Shown in pieces: positions 42,352 to 50,417 of a stretch of DNA of 64,000 bases. A model generated the notes under the pieces. It searched no databases. It saw only the letters and a list, made by a program, of their open reading frames with translations, and had not been told where the DNA came from. Each line of letters opens with the position of its first letter. The first letter of the stretch is position 1. The position numbers and the translations under genes were made by a program. Source of the DNA: Gemmiger formicilis (GTDB lineage: Bacteria; Bacillota; Clostridia; Oscillospirales; Ruminococcaceae); assembly GCF_018784445.1 (NCBI RefSeq), contig NZ_WQOH01000014.1:124001-188000 (forward strand), written 5' to 3'.

Positions 42352-42552
42352 CCTCACAATATGAGAAATCGGGAGATTGCAGCGCATGGCGGCTGCAATC
42401 TTTTTTTGCGTCCAAAATCAAAGGAACGCGCAACAAATACCGCCTTTCGGTGGGGGTATGGAGTAGATAGCAAGCACAGCAAACGAGTACCCGTTTGCGG
42501 AAAATGCTTGTTGGGATAATCCCAAACCCTTATACCGAAAGGCGGTGCGGAA

Positions 42553-42882
42553 ATGGAAAACCGAAAGAGAAATATACAGATGAAGTTTTACGTTACGGAA
42601 GAAGAAAAGCGGCTGATCGACGAGAAGATGAAGCAGCTTCCCATAAAGCAGTATGGGGCATACTTCCGTAAAATGGCGATAGACGGGTATATTCTTGTCG
42701 TTGACCGAAGCGACACAAAAGCATATATCCGGGAACTGCAAGCGGTGAGCCGGAACATCAACCAAATTGCAAAACGCGCCAATGCGACGGGGACGGTTTA
42801 CAGGCAGGATATAGAGGACATTAAAAAGGCGGTGGACGAGATATGGCGGTTACAAAGACGCACCCTATTAAATCAACCTTAA
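42553..42882 (+). CDS. mobC: Relaxosome accessory protein MobC
   Basis: 109-residue DNA-binding helper of the relaxase. The ribbon-helix-helix-like N-terminus (NRKRNIQMKFYVTEEEKRLI) is followed by QYGAYFRKMAIDGYI and the MobC signature ELQAVSRNINQIAKRANATG. It overlaps the relaxase start by 40 bases. The relaxase it would serve is truncated here, so it may be orphaned. Confidence 0.92.
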   Translation: MENRKRNIQMKFYVTEEEKRLIDEKMKQLPIKQYGAYFRKMAIDGYILVVDRSDTKAYIRELQAVSRNINQIAKRANATGTVYRQDIEDIKKAVDEIWRLQRRTLLNQP

Positions 42883-43160
42883 AGGCTGCGATAGACTATA
42901 TCTTAAATCCCGAAAAGACAGACGGGAAGCTGCTTGCGTCCTCTTTCGGCTGCGGGCTGGAAACCGCCGATATTGAGTTTGCATGGACGCGGGAAGCTGC
43001 CGGAGATCGCGGCACACATTTAGGGCGGCACTTGATACAATCCTTTGCGGTGGGAGAAACCACACCGGAAGAAGCGCACAAAATCGGCATGGAACTTGCC
43101 GGGGCGGTATTAGGCGGCAAGTATGAGTTTGTTTTGACAACTCACGTCGATAAAGACCAT
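42843..43160 (+). pseudogene. Truncated MOBP-type relaxase
   Basis: About the first 106 codons of a relaxase: MAVTKTHPIKSTLKAAIDYI, THLGRHLIQSFAVGETTPEE and KYEFVLTTHVDKDH. The gene normally continues into the histidine motif (HNH-type, metal-binding) and about 300 more residues. Here homology stops near 43160, and the frame runs on for 28 codons through the antisense end of abiEii to a stop at 43244. Without the metal site it cannot nick DNA. Confidence 0.85.
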
Positions 43161-44020
43161 GTGTCATACATATTCTCCAATATACTTCCATATAATGCAC
43201 AGATTGACTTCACAATTGCATGCCATGAAATATCAGCAGCATAAGAATAATTTTTTTGATATGTTTTCCATAAGGTCTCCATAACCGGACTTGATTCAAT
43301 TTCATCAAATATTTCTCTTATATCCTCAGCTTCTATCAGGTCTAATGTTCCCCTTTTTTTGGCTGTAGCCACAAGTGCAGTCCATAAAACTTGTTTTTGG
43401 AGTTGTTCTCCATACAACTTTTGTAAAATATAAATATCATAAAAATCTCTCATTCGTGTATTTGTAACGTTTCGACTAACAACAGTTTCCAATTTTTCAG
43501 CCAATACCGTTTCCAGATTATATGCCCATACCTCAATAGTGCGGTCTTCAAGCATAAGATTAAATTTGTACTTGATTTCTCTTGGTGTAATTACATCCCC
43601 TGTAGAAATATCAATCTTTAATGGTGTGATTACACCATCAAATTTCGTTTCCATGCTTACACGAACACCAGGATAATCTGCTTCTTCCATGATTTCCGAT
43701 ATCCGTTTGACCCGAAATGAAACACCATCGTCCAGTGGAATTGATATAATTTGGGATATAATCATTTCTACATCCTCCACACTAACATTAGTGCCTTTTA
43801 TGGTAGCATCCAGATCCATAGTAGCTCTGGCATCCAGACCAACCATTGCCGCCACAAGCATTCCACCTTTTAATATAAACTGGTTTTTATACTCTGATAA
43901 AGAAATTCGTTCTAAAAAACGTTCCATCATATAATTCCGCATCAAAATCTGTGCATCTGCGGATTTTTTCTTTGACATATTACGAATTAAATCCTTTAAT
44001 TGTCTTGCCGTTGTTATCAT
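43142..44020 (-). CDS. abiEii: AbiEii nucleotidyltransferase toxin
   Basis: Toxin of the type IV AbiE abortive-infection/TA system, 292 residues. The nucleotidyltransferase motif is FILKGGMLVAAMVGLDARAT followed by DLDATIKG. Further on, a lysine-bearing stretch NLETVLAEKLETVVSR and RDFYDIYIL match the AbiEii fold. The ATG follows the antitoxin stop without a gap. The last few codons (about 43142-43160) lie in sequence derived from the relaxase gene, so the natural end may have been replaced. Confidence 0.92.
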   Translation of the reverse strand: MITTARQLKDLIRNMSKKKSADAQILMRNYMMERFLERISLSEYKNQFILKGGMLVAAMVGLDARATMDLDATIKGTNVSVEDVEMIISQIISIPLDDGVSFRVKRISEIMEEADYPGVRVSMETKFDGVITPLKIDISTGDVITPREIKYKFNLMLEDRTIEVWAYNLETVLAEKLETVVSRNVTNTRMRDFYDIYILQKLYGEQLQKQVLWTALVATAKKRGTLDLIEAEDIREIFDEIESSPVMETLWKTYQKNYSYAADISWHAIVKSICALYGSILENMYDTWSLST

Positions 44021-44614
44021 CTAAAGTAACACCTCCAAATATGGTCTAAGTATGTTTTCAACATGAAACATAGCTGCGTATTTCATAAGCATCCGTAAGT
44101 TTTTATCCTTACGTTTTGCATATTGTTTCAATGCGTCTTGAAAGACCTGCATTTCAACATTTTTTCTGCTACGAAGCAGATCACAAATTGTTCTCTCCAT
44201 GTCATAAACGGGAACGGAATGTCCGAATGATGTCTGCATAGCTATGATTCCTATTTCATGTAAATCCTTTTTTACTGTGTACACTTGAAAACCGTCTTCC
44301 TGCAAACGACTTGGATTATATCCAGTTCTTACTGTTATGGTGTATTTCAAAGGCTCTCTGTCCGTTAAATCATGAAAAAACAATGCAGTTTCATGAGAAA
44401 ATACAGCTTGACCACAACGTAAATGCAAAAGGTACATTGCATCTGTCCACGTATCCGGCGATACATACACACCATGAGCAGCTTGTTCTAATCCTCGTTC
44501 CTTCACATATGCATAAAACACAGACTTACTAATTCCATTATTTAGAACTTGAAATGTCTGAATTGTCCCTCCACATTCACGCAACAACAAATCTAATTTT
44601 TCAAACTGAGTCAT
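44021..44614 (-). CDS. abiEi: AbiEi antitoxin
   Basis: 197-residue partner of AbiEii. The N-terminal winged helix (LLRECGGTIQTFQVLNNGIS) binds DNA, and the C-terminal domain with VYDMERTICDLLRSRKNVEM is the antitoxin part. AbiEi represses its own promoter at inverted repeats; a perfect 14-bp repeat lies 12 bases before its start. TCTCCTTTC on the plus strand supplies the ribosome binding site AAAGGAGA. Confidence 0.92.
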   Translation of the reverse strand: MTQFEKLDLLLRECGGTIQTFQVLNNGISKSVFYAYVKERGLEQAAHGVYVSPDTWTDAMYLLHLRCGQAVFSHETALFFHDLTDREPLKYTITVRTGYNPSRLQEDGFQVYTVKKDLHEIGIIAMQTSFGHSVPVYDMERTICDLLRSRKNVEMQVFQDALKQYAKRKDKNLRMLMKYAAMFHVENILRPYLEVLL

Positions 44615-44625
44615 ATGCTTTCTCC

Positions 44626-44661
44626 TTTCGTGCTAATATGATAATATATATTAGCACGAAA
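44626..44661. promoter_or_regulatory. Candidate AbiEi operator
   Basis: TTTCGTGCTAATAT (44626-44639) and ATATTAGCACGAAA (44648-44661), a perfect 14-bp inverted repeat with an 8-base spacer. It covers the region just upstream of abiEi. Confidence 0.75.
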
Positions 44662-44702
44662 GTAAAGACATATAGTACCAATAAAATATCGGTATTTTTG
44701 TT

Positions 44703-45671
44703 TTAATGATATCCCCTTGTTTCTCGCCATCCCTTTACATACCACCTGATTCCAACATATACCAGTTGCACGAATAATAAGAGAAATAGCAGATTGATTG
44801 GCAATGTTGTCTTTATCCACTTCCCAAAGTAGATAGCTGTTGCCATGCTTATAAGTATTACCATTATGGTAATCATATCCCAACAGCACTTCTTATATAA
44901 CTCTGCAATCTTTATCTCTATAAATGCTACAAGTATTCCAGCACCCACCAAACATCCACCGCAGATCAGTATTCTTATCAGCCAATATACAATTCCGGCA
45001 ACGACAGGATTGGATATTCCATTACTAATCTGTGCCATGTTCTTTCCTGTCAGTATAATCCACCCTGCAATGGTCTGTATAAAAGTGGCGATTGTATCAA
45101 AGAATACCACGCAATCAGAAATAAATATTTTTGACCGTATCATCTGAAAAAGAGTAGTTGATACGGAATACCATATCAGCAGAAACATCAATGCTTCATA
45201 CATGGCTGTTTTTGTTTTATATCTGCCTGCCAGTTTTTCTCTCTGCGTATCATACTTTTCCTTTGCTTTCAGATAAGCTGTCAGGTTACAGTTCCCACAC
45301 TTTTGATAGAGTACCGGCTTTTCAACCGGTATCTCTACTTTTTTTTGATGAGAGAGTGCATAGTCCCGTTCCTGTTCTGCCTGCCTTAGCTTATCTTGAC
45401 ATTCCTCTGTCATGATTTCGGCAGCGTGCGTTTTCTCTTTCTCGCTCTGCAACAATTCTTTTGTTTTCCTCAAGTCGTTCTTTAAGGCTTGAATGTTCCC
45501 TGCTCTGTTCTCGCTGTTTAACCTCTCGTTCAAGGTCAGCGATTCGTCGAGCTGCATTTTCAGTTCCCGGATAGTCCTGTCTTTCTGGTCGAGTTCTTCC
45601 TGCATCTGCTCTGTCAGCAGAAGCAACTCTTCCAGTTGATCGTCGCTCTTTGAGTTTCTTAATTCGTTCAT
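44703..45671 (-). CDS. DUF6040-like coiled-coil membrane protein
   Basis: 322-residue protein. The N-terminal half is a long coiled coil (LLTEQMQEELDQKDRTIREL onward). Then come a cysteine pair (YQKCGNCNLTAYLKAKEKY) and four or five membrane segments. It resembles DUF6040 proteins encoded after MobA/MobL relaxases on Clostridia elements. ATG 45671 follows AAGGAAGG. Bases 45391-45671 also encode the end of the relaxase in another frame. Possible role: membrane-side partner of mobilization. Confidence 0.75.
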   Translation of the reverse strand: MNELRNSKSDDQLEELLLLTEQMQEELDQKDRTIRELKMQLDESLTLNERLNSENRAGNIQALKNDLRKTKELLQSEKEKTHAAEIMTEECQDKLRQAEQERDYALSHQKKVEIPVEKPVLYQKCGNCNLTAYLKAKEKYDTQREKLAGRYKTKTAMYEALMFLLIWYSVSTTLFQMIRSKIFISDCVVFFDTIATFIQTIAGWIILTGKNMAQISNGISNPVVAGIVYWLIRILICGGCLVGAGILVAFIEIKIAELYKKCCWDMITIMVILISMATAIYFGKWIKTTLPINLLFLLLFVQLVYVGIRWYVKGWRETRGYH

Positions 45672-47112
45672 CAATCGACCTTCCTTTCTCTAATTGCTGT
45701 TCAAGTTCAACAATTCGCTGTTCTGTTTCTGCAATAGCCGGTTCTCGCTGTTTAATTTCTGTGCCAATTCCTGCCATTGCTGATTTTCGTCTGTGAGTTT
45801 CTGTATCTGGTCTGTCTTTTCTTCCAGAAGCATCAACAGTTCTTCTGTATTCGGTAAGATTTGTAGCAGCTCTGATAATTCGCTCTCTAATTGCTGCAAT
45901 CGTTCTTCCTGCTCCTGAAAACACATCAGCTTCTCGTCCTTTTCCTGTATCTCCTGAAGCATCTCTGCCATGATATTCTGCTGTTCCTCTATCTGTGTAA
46001 TCATTGCTTCCATCATGGGAATTACTTCTTTGCTTTCTTCTAATGTCATTCAACCACTCCCTCCACATCGACAATGCACCGGATACCTTACCAAAGGTTT
46101 CAATTACCTTTTGCAATAGTGCATTTTGTTTTTTAATCATCTGGTTTTCCTCAACCTTCCATGAACCTTTCCTTATCTGTCCGGTGAGATATTTTTCCTC
46201 AATCTTTCTTGCATCTGCACCCTCATGGATAGTAGGAACTTTTAATTTACCCTGTCTTTCATAAGAGCGGTGGTCAATATGATTGTCTATGGATAAATGT
46301 CGGTTACACGTCTTAGCCCATTCGCTTCGCCATAACTCACAATTCTTTGGATTACTCCAGCCGGTAGCATCGGTCAGAACACGTTTCCATTGTTTTCTGT
46401 TTCTTGCCCCGACTTTCTGTACTCCGTTTTCATCAAGTACCGGAATACGGATTCCATGCCGGTCAGGATTTTTCTTATCCTGCCACCAGTCCGGGTGGGA
46501 TTCATCAACCACGATATTTCCGTCAGTATCTCTGACAAAATCCCAGTCCTTGACTTCTTTGCTGCCCCATGAATGATCCAGATTGAATGGTCGCATGGTT
46601 ACAAGTAAATGCACATGTGGGTTTCCATCGCCCTTATCGTGTATGCTCCAGTCGACACACATTCCCTTATCCACGAAAGTCTTTTGAATATATTCGGTTG
46701 TATAATCAATCTGTTCCTGTCTGCTCCATTCTTTCGGCAGGGAAAATTCAAATGAGCGTCCAAGCTGTGCATCTGCATTTTTTTCTATCTTCAATACCTC
46801 ATTCCATAGACGCTGTTTCTGAAATGTGATTTTAAACTTTTCCAGTGCGGCATCTTTATCATCCGCTCTTTTATAACGGATAGACTGTTGAAACCTTTTT
46901 ATATTTTCTTCCGGTACATGCAGCCATTCAGGAGGTGCATTTTCGCACATCATCAGACTGGTGTAGACGACTTCCTTTTTGGAAGTATAGTAACTGGTTC
47001 TGCCTGTTTCCTCATTCTTCATCACATCTCCATTAAGATATGCCGATGCGGATATGACAGATTTTCCTTTACTGCGCCCGACAATCTTTACTGTAAAGTG
47101 AAATATCGCCAT
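45391..47112 (-). CDS. MobA/MobL-family relaxase (MOBQ type)
   Basis: 573-residue DNA-nicking enzyme for mobilization. The N-terminus MAIFHFTVKIVGRSKGKSVI and ASAYLNG are MobA/MobL hallmarks. The metal-binding histidines are H158 in DWSIHDKGDGNPHVHLLV plus H166 and H168. The C-terminal 220 residues are charged and repetitive, overlapping two other genes. ATG 47112 follows AGGGGG. A candidate oriT lies 190-240 bases upstream. Confidence 0.92.
   Translation of the reverse strand: MAIFHFTVKIVGRSKGKSVISASAYLNGDVMKNEETGRTSYYTSKKEVVYTSLMMCENAPPEWLHVPEENIKRFQQSIRYKRADDKDAALEKFKITFQKQRLWNEVLKIEKNADAQLGRSFEFSLPKEWSRQEQIDYTTEYIQKTFVDKGMCVDWSIHDKGDGNPHVHLLVTMRPFNLDHSWGSKEVKDWDFVRDTDGNIVVDESHPDWWQDKKNPDRHGIRIPVLDENGVQKVGARNRKQWKRVLTDATGWSNPKNCELWRSEWAKTCNRHLSIDNHIDHRSYERQGKLKVPTIHEGADARKIEEKYLTGQIRKGSWKVEENQMIKKQNALLQKVIETFGKVSGALSMWREWLNDIRRKQRSNSHDGSNDYTDRGTAEYHGRDASGDTGKGREADVFSGAGRTIAAIRERIIRAATNLTEYRRTVDASGRKDRPDTETHRRKSAMAGIGTEIKQREPAIAETEQRIVELEQQLEKGRSIDERIKKLKERRSTGRVASADRADAGRTRPERQDYPGTENAARRIADLEREVKQREQSREHSSLKERLEENKRIVAERERENARCRNHDRGMSR
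45690..46049 (-). CDS. Coiled-coil protein nested in the relaxase gene
   Basis: 119-residue acidic coiled coil, MTLEESKEVIPMMEAMITQI, then heptad-rich Gln/Glu/Leu sequence throughout. It lies wholly inside the MobA/MobL gene in a different frame of the same strand. GGAGGGAG lies shortly before its ATG, and it ends 18 bases before the DUF6040-like start in the same frame. Both the ribosome binding site and the regular heptads support it as real. Confidence 0.65.
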   Translation of the reverse strand: MTLEESKEVIPMMEAMITQIEEQQNIMAEMLQEIQEKDEKLMCFQEQEERLQQLESELSELLQILPNTEELLMLLEEKTDQIQKLTDENQQWQELAQKLNSENRLLQKQNSELLNLNSN

Positions 47113-47299
47113 GATACGATTCCCCCTTTCTGCCGTATCCGGCATTGATTTCCGACAGCATCTTCTTCTGGTTTTGCAGGAGTGAAGCTGTCGGAACGCC
47201 CTCTGCACAAGAGTGCCACCTGCGGCATGAGCAGGTCTGGCTGAAAGCCCCGCCGACGGAACGAGCCCGGCAAGCGTAAGCGCAGACCGGTTGCCACTT

Positions 47300-47350
47300 G
47301 TGGCAAACTTATAAGGACGACCTCTGGTTGTCCATAAGTGCGCCCTTCAT
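47300..47350 (+). other. Candidate origin of transfer (oriT)
   Basis: ATAAGTGCGCCCTT at 47334-47347 matches the nick region of MOBQ (RSF1010-like) origins. Directly before it, ACTTAT..GGAC (47307-47318) and GTCCATAAGT (47330-47339) form the expected inverted repeat with a two-base bulge. The relaxase gene starts 190 bases away; the 280-base stretch 47113-47392 has no gene. Confidence 0.7.
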
Positions 47351-47392
47351 TCAAAGGCAATGAAGGGAATGGAAAACCCACTCCCTCCGCCA

Positions 47393-47707
47393 TTACACTT
47401 CCTCCATGTCTGTAACTAATTCTTTCTGCATCGCTTTTGAGAAAAACTTCCCGTTTGTTTCCTGCCTTTTTAAGAATCCTATCAACTTTGGTAAATCTTC
47501 CTCCTCAATCGGACAGCCAAGAACCGATTCCACCGCTCCTCCAATCTGACAGAGCCTGTGGGTTCGTTTTTTACTTTCTTCCGCTTTCTTTCTCTTTTCC
47601 AGTTCCTTCCGCTGTGCTATGAGCTTTTTTGTAGCTTCAATGCTTTCCTGTTCCTTTTTCTCTAATGCACGTATTCTTTCTTCATAAGTCTTTGTTGATT
47701 TCGCCAT
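47393..47707 (-). CDS. DUF3847-type mobilization-associated protein
   Basis: 104-residue, very charged N-terminal coiled coil (MAKSTKTYEERIRALEKKEQ) followed by HRLCQIGGAVESVLGCPIEE and LIGFLKRQETNGKFFSKAM. Proteins of this kind (DUF3847) precede MobA/MobL relaxases on gut elements and probably act as MobC-like helpers at oriT. ATG 47707 was chosen at the start of the conserved part. Confidence 0.8.
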   Translation of the reverse strand: MAKSTKTYEERIRALEKKEQESIEATKKLIAQRKELEKRKKAEESKKRTHRLCQIGGAVESVLGCPIEEEDLPKLIGFLKRQETNGKFFSKAMQKELVTDMEEV

Positions 47708-47851
47708 ATCGTCTTCATCCTCTCTTTTTCCGATAAACAACAGTTCCCGGTTGCATATCAGGAGAAGCACATGGTATAATCCTCTTGCGTGTAGGTATAT
47801 CATGGCTTCGGTCTGATAGAACCTTTGGCGGTTTCGTAGGAAGCCGCCTTT

Positions 47852-48082
47852 TTAAGTTGCCACATTTCTTGTGACAGCTTTTACATTTCCTTTATCCCTC
47901 AGATCTCGCCCCTCGTTGGCTTCCATGAACTTTTCCAGAATGTCAGTTTTAATAAGGACTTTTCTTCCGACTTTTAATACCGGAAGCTTCTTCCATTCAA
48001 CCAGCTTTCTCAAAGTATTTCTGCCAATTCCTGTATAGTCGGCTGCTTCCTCGATGGATAATGCAATCTTTCTTTCCGTCAT
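47852..48082 (-). CDS. xis: Excisionase (Tn916 Xis-like)
   Basis: 76-residue winged-helix protein: MTERKIALSIEEAADYTGIG, NTLRKLVEWKKLP, VGRKVLIKTDILEKFMEANE. This is the Xis/AlpA type used with tyrosine integrases to direct excision. It is divergent from the XRE regulator and has its own promoter with an operator copy between promoter and gene. Confidence 0.9.
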   Translation of the reverse strand: MTERKIALSIEEAADYTGIGRNTLRKLVEWKKLPVLKVGRKVLIKTDILEKFMEANEGRDLRDKGNVKAVTRNVAT

Positions 48083-48100
48083 CTTGTCACCTCCTATTAA

Positions 48101-48226
48101 ATTGCATTATGCAATTTTTGTTGTGCTGTTAGTATAGCGGTTTTATATTGCGTTGTCAAGCGTTATGAAATTTTAAAATTAATCATTAGATTGCATATTG
48201 CAATTACGTGAGGTACATGCTATAAT
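48101..48226. promoter_or_regulatory. Divergent xis / XRE control region with two operators
   Basis: ATTGCA-N3-TGCAAT occurs twice: 48101-48115 and 48190-48204. Xis promoter on minus strand: TTGACA (48159-48154), 17 bases, TATACT (48136-48131), with operator 1 downstream of it. XRE promoter on plus strand: TTGCAA (48198-48203), 17 bases, TATAAT (48221-48226), with operator 2 covering its -35. Confidence 0.8.
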
Positions 48227-48256
48227 TCATACATACCGAAAAAGGAGGCAATCAGC

Positions 48257-48886
48257 ATGAAAGATAAAGAATTACGCAAGCTGATAGGCAGCAGGGCAAA
48301 ACAGCGTCGTCTGGAATTAAATCTGACACAGCCTTATGTTGCAGAGAAGATGGGAGTTACAGCTTCCACAATCCTGCGTTATGAGAATGGTTCGATTGAC
48401 AATACCAAAAAGATGGTGCTGGAAGGTCTTTCGGAAGCACTTCATGTATCTATTGAATGGCTCAGAGGTGAAACCGATGAATACGAAACCGATATTACGG
48501 ATAAGAAAGAATTACAGATTCGTGATGCAATGGGCGATATTCTCAAACAGCTACCTCTCGACCTTAGTAAAAAGGAAGATGCTTTTTCAAAAGATTTACT
48601 GCTGTTAATGTTAAAGCAATATAACCTGTTTCTGGAATCATTCCAGTTTGCCTGCAAGAATTACAAGGGCAGCACGAATGAATCGGATATTGCAAAGGTA
48701 ATGGGGTTTGAATCGAATGATGAATATAACGAGATTATGTTTCTCCGGGAGATCACCCATACTGTTAATGCCTTTAATGACATGGCAGATATTGTAAGGC
48801 TCTATTCCAAGAAACCGGAAATGGCAGAACAAAGGCTTGAAAATCTTTTATCAGAAGTTTTGTATGAAGATTCCGATTCGGTATAG
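48257..48886 (+). CDS. XRE-family repressor of the integrative element
   Basis: 209-residue protein: N-terminal helix-turn-helix (RRLELNLTQPYVAEKMGVTA, TILRYENGSIDN) and a helical C-terminal domain of unknown ligand. It faces xis, and operators with the same sequence overlap its own promoter and lie in the xis leader. It is probably the master repressor of excision. AAAGGAGG lies before the ATG. Confidence 0.88.
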   Translation: MKDKELRKLIGSRAKQRRLELNLTQPYVAEKMGVTASTILRYENGSIDNTKKMVLEGLSEALHVSIEWLRGETDEYETDITDKKELQIRDAMGDILKQLPLDLSKKEDAFSKDLLLLMLKQYNLFLESFQFACKNYKGSTNESDIAKVMGFESNDEYNEIMFLREITHTVNAFNDMADIVRLYSKKPEMAEQRLENLLSEVLYEDSDSV

Positions 48887-48972
48887 AACGACAACCGGAG
48901 TTATGATATACTTACACGCAAGAAGCATTTCATCAGTTCCGATTGTCTGATATCGAAAGGAGACACACGATT

Positions 48973-50268
48973 ATGGCAAAAGGATCTGTAAGAAAAAAAG
49001 GAAAGAAATGGTACTACCGCTTCTATGTAGAAGATGCAAGCGGCAATCTAGTTCAGAAAGAATACGCTGGAACAGAAAGCAAAAGTGAAACGGAAAAACT
49101 GCTCCGTCAGGCAATGGACGATTACGAAAGCAAAAAATTCATTGCAAAGTCGGAAAATATTACAGTTGGAGAATTACTTGATATATGGGCAGAGGAAGAA
49201 TTAAAGACCGGTACTCTCAGTAATGGGACAGTCCAGAATTACCTCGGTGCAATTACCAACATCAAGAAGCATCCAATTTCAGAGAGAAAGTTGAAAAATG
49301 TAACATCTGAGCATTTACAAGCCTTCTTCGATCTGCTTTCCTTTGGTGGCACTTATCCAGATGGTTCAGAAAGAAAAGGTTATAGCAAAGATTACATTCG
49401 TTCTTTCTCGGCAGTATTACAGCAGTCATTCCGGTTTGCAGTATCACCAAAGCAATATATCACTTTCAATCCGATGCAGTATATTAAGCTGAAATACCAG
49501 ACGGATGAGGTTGACCTGTTTTCTGATGATGACATGGATGGCGATATACAGCCAATTCCACGAGAGGATTATGAAAGACTGATTGAATTTCTACAGGATT
49601 ACAATCCACCGGCAATACTTCCAATCCAGATAGCTTATTATGCAGGACTTCGTATCGGTGAAGCCTGTGGTCTGGCATGGCAGGATGTAAATCTTGAAGA
49701 ACAGTGCCTTACAATCAGACGCAGTATCCGCTATGATGGTTCAAGGCACAAGAATATCATCGGACCAACCAAACGAAAAAAGGTAAGGATTGTTGATTTT
49801 GGAGATACACTGGCAGAGATTCTTCGTAATGCCCAAAAGGAACAGCTTAAAAACCGAATGCAGTACGGAGAACTTTACCACAAAAACTACTACAGAGAAG
49901 TAAAAGACAAAAACAGAGTTTACTATGAGTTCTATCATTTGGACGGAACAGAGAATGTTCCAGAAGATTATAAGGAAATATCCTTTGTCTGCTTAAGACC
50001 GAATGGAAGTTTGGAACTGCCAAGCACGTTAGGAATTGTTTGCAGGAAGATTGCTCAGAAACTGGATGGATTTGAAGGATTTCATTTTCACCAGTTGCGA
50101 CACACCTACACAAGCAACCTTCTGGCAAATGGAGCAGCTCCGAAAGATGTACAGGAACTGTTAGGACACTCAGATGTCAGTACCACAATGAATGTCTACG
50201 CCCATTCCACAAGAAAAGCCAAGCGGGAATCCGCAAAGTTACTTGATAAAGTGGCAGGCAACGACTAA
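48973..50268 (+). CDS. int: Tyrosine integrase of the mobile element
   Basis: 431-residue phage-type integrase. The N-terminal AP2-like arm-binding domain (residues 1-60, KKWYYRFYVEDASGNLVQKE) is followed by a SAM-like core-binding domain. The catalytic residues are R227 (AGLRIGEA), H373 and R376 (HFHQLRHTY), H399 (LGHSDVST) and nucleophile Y409. ATG 48973 follows AAAGGAG. Repeats that could be its arm sites lie just after its stop and again at the left end of the element. Confidence 0.95.
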   Translation: MAKGSVRKKGKKWYYRFYVEDASGNLVQKEYAGTESKSETEKLLRQAMDDYESKKFIAKSENITVGELLDIWAEEELKTGTLSNGTVQNYLGAITNIKKHPISERKLKNVTSEHLQAFFDLLSFGGTYPDGSERKGYSKDYIRSFSAVLQQSFRFAVSPKQYITFNPMQYIKLKYQTDEVDLFSDDDMDGDIQPIPREDYERLIEFLQDYNPPAILPIQIAYYAGLRIGEACGLAWQDVNLEEQCLTIRRSIRYDGSRHKNIIGPTKRKKVRIVDFGDTLAEILRNAQKEQLKNRMQYGELYHKNYYREVKDKNRVYYEFYHLDGTENVPEDYKEISFVCLRPNGSLELPSTLGIVCRKIAQKLDGFEGFHFHQLRHTYTSNLLANGAAPKDVQELLGHSDVSTTMNVYAHSTRKAKRESAKLLDKVAGND

Positions 50269-50274
50269 ATAAAA

Positions 50275-50407
50275 CTTTCCCTTATTTCCCTTACGATTAT
50301 CTCATAAGGGCAAAAATAAGGGAAAATACATATCGTTTCACTAATGAATGGGCTGGAATGTCTGTAAAATAGGGAAAGTTAGAAATATATTTCGGCAAAC
50401 TGGAATT
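50275..50407. repeat. Right end: integrase arm-type repeats and candidate attR
   Basis: CTTTCCCTTATTTCCCTTA (50275-50293) and TAAGGGCAAAAATAAGGGAA (50305-50324) form an imperfect inverted repeat, and copies lie at 35970-36044. CAAACTGGAATT at 50396-50407 repeats 35863-35874. Confidence 0.55.
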
Positions 50408-50417
50408 TGCCGCTCCA

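Larger units (their letters stand above)
35863..50407. mobile_element. Composite mobilizable element
   Basis: AT-richer block between GC-rich backbone operons. It holds a tyrosine integrase, Xis, XRE control genes, a MobA/MobL relaxase with oriT, AbiE, and an inner fragment from a serine-recombinase element with a Cfr-like gene. The 12-base CAAACTGGAATT occurs at both borders (35863-35874 and 50396-50407). Similar TTTCCCTTATT / AAGGGCAAAAA repeats lie inside each border. No conjugation machinery is present, so it would need a helper. Exact borders are inferred. Confidence 0.65.

Noticed and set aside
43161-43244. Last 28 codons of the truncated relaxase frame as genuine relaxase
   Set aside because: They are the antisense of the abiEii end and lack relaxase similarity.
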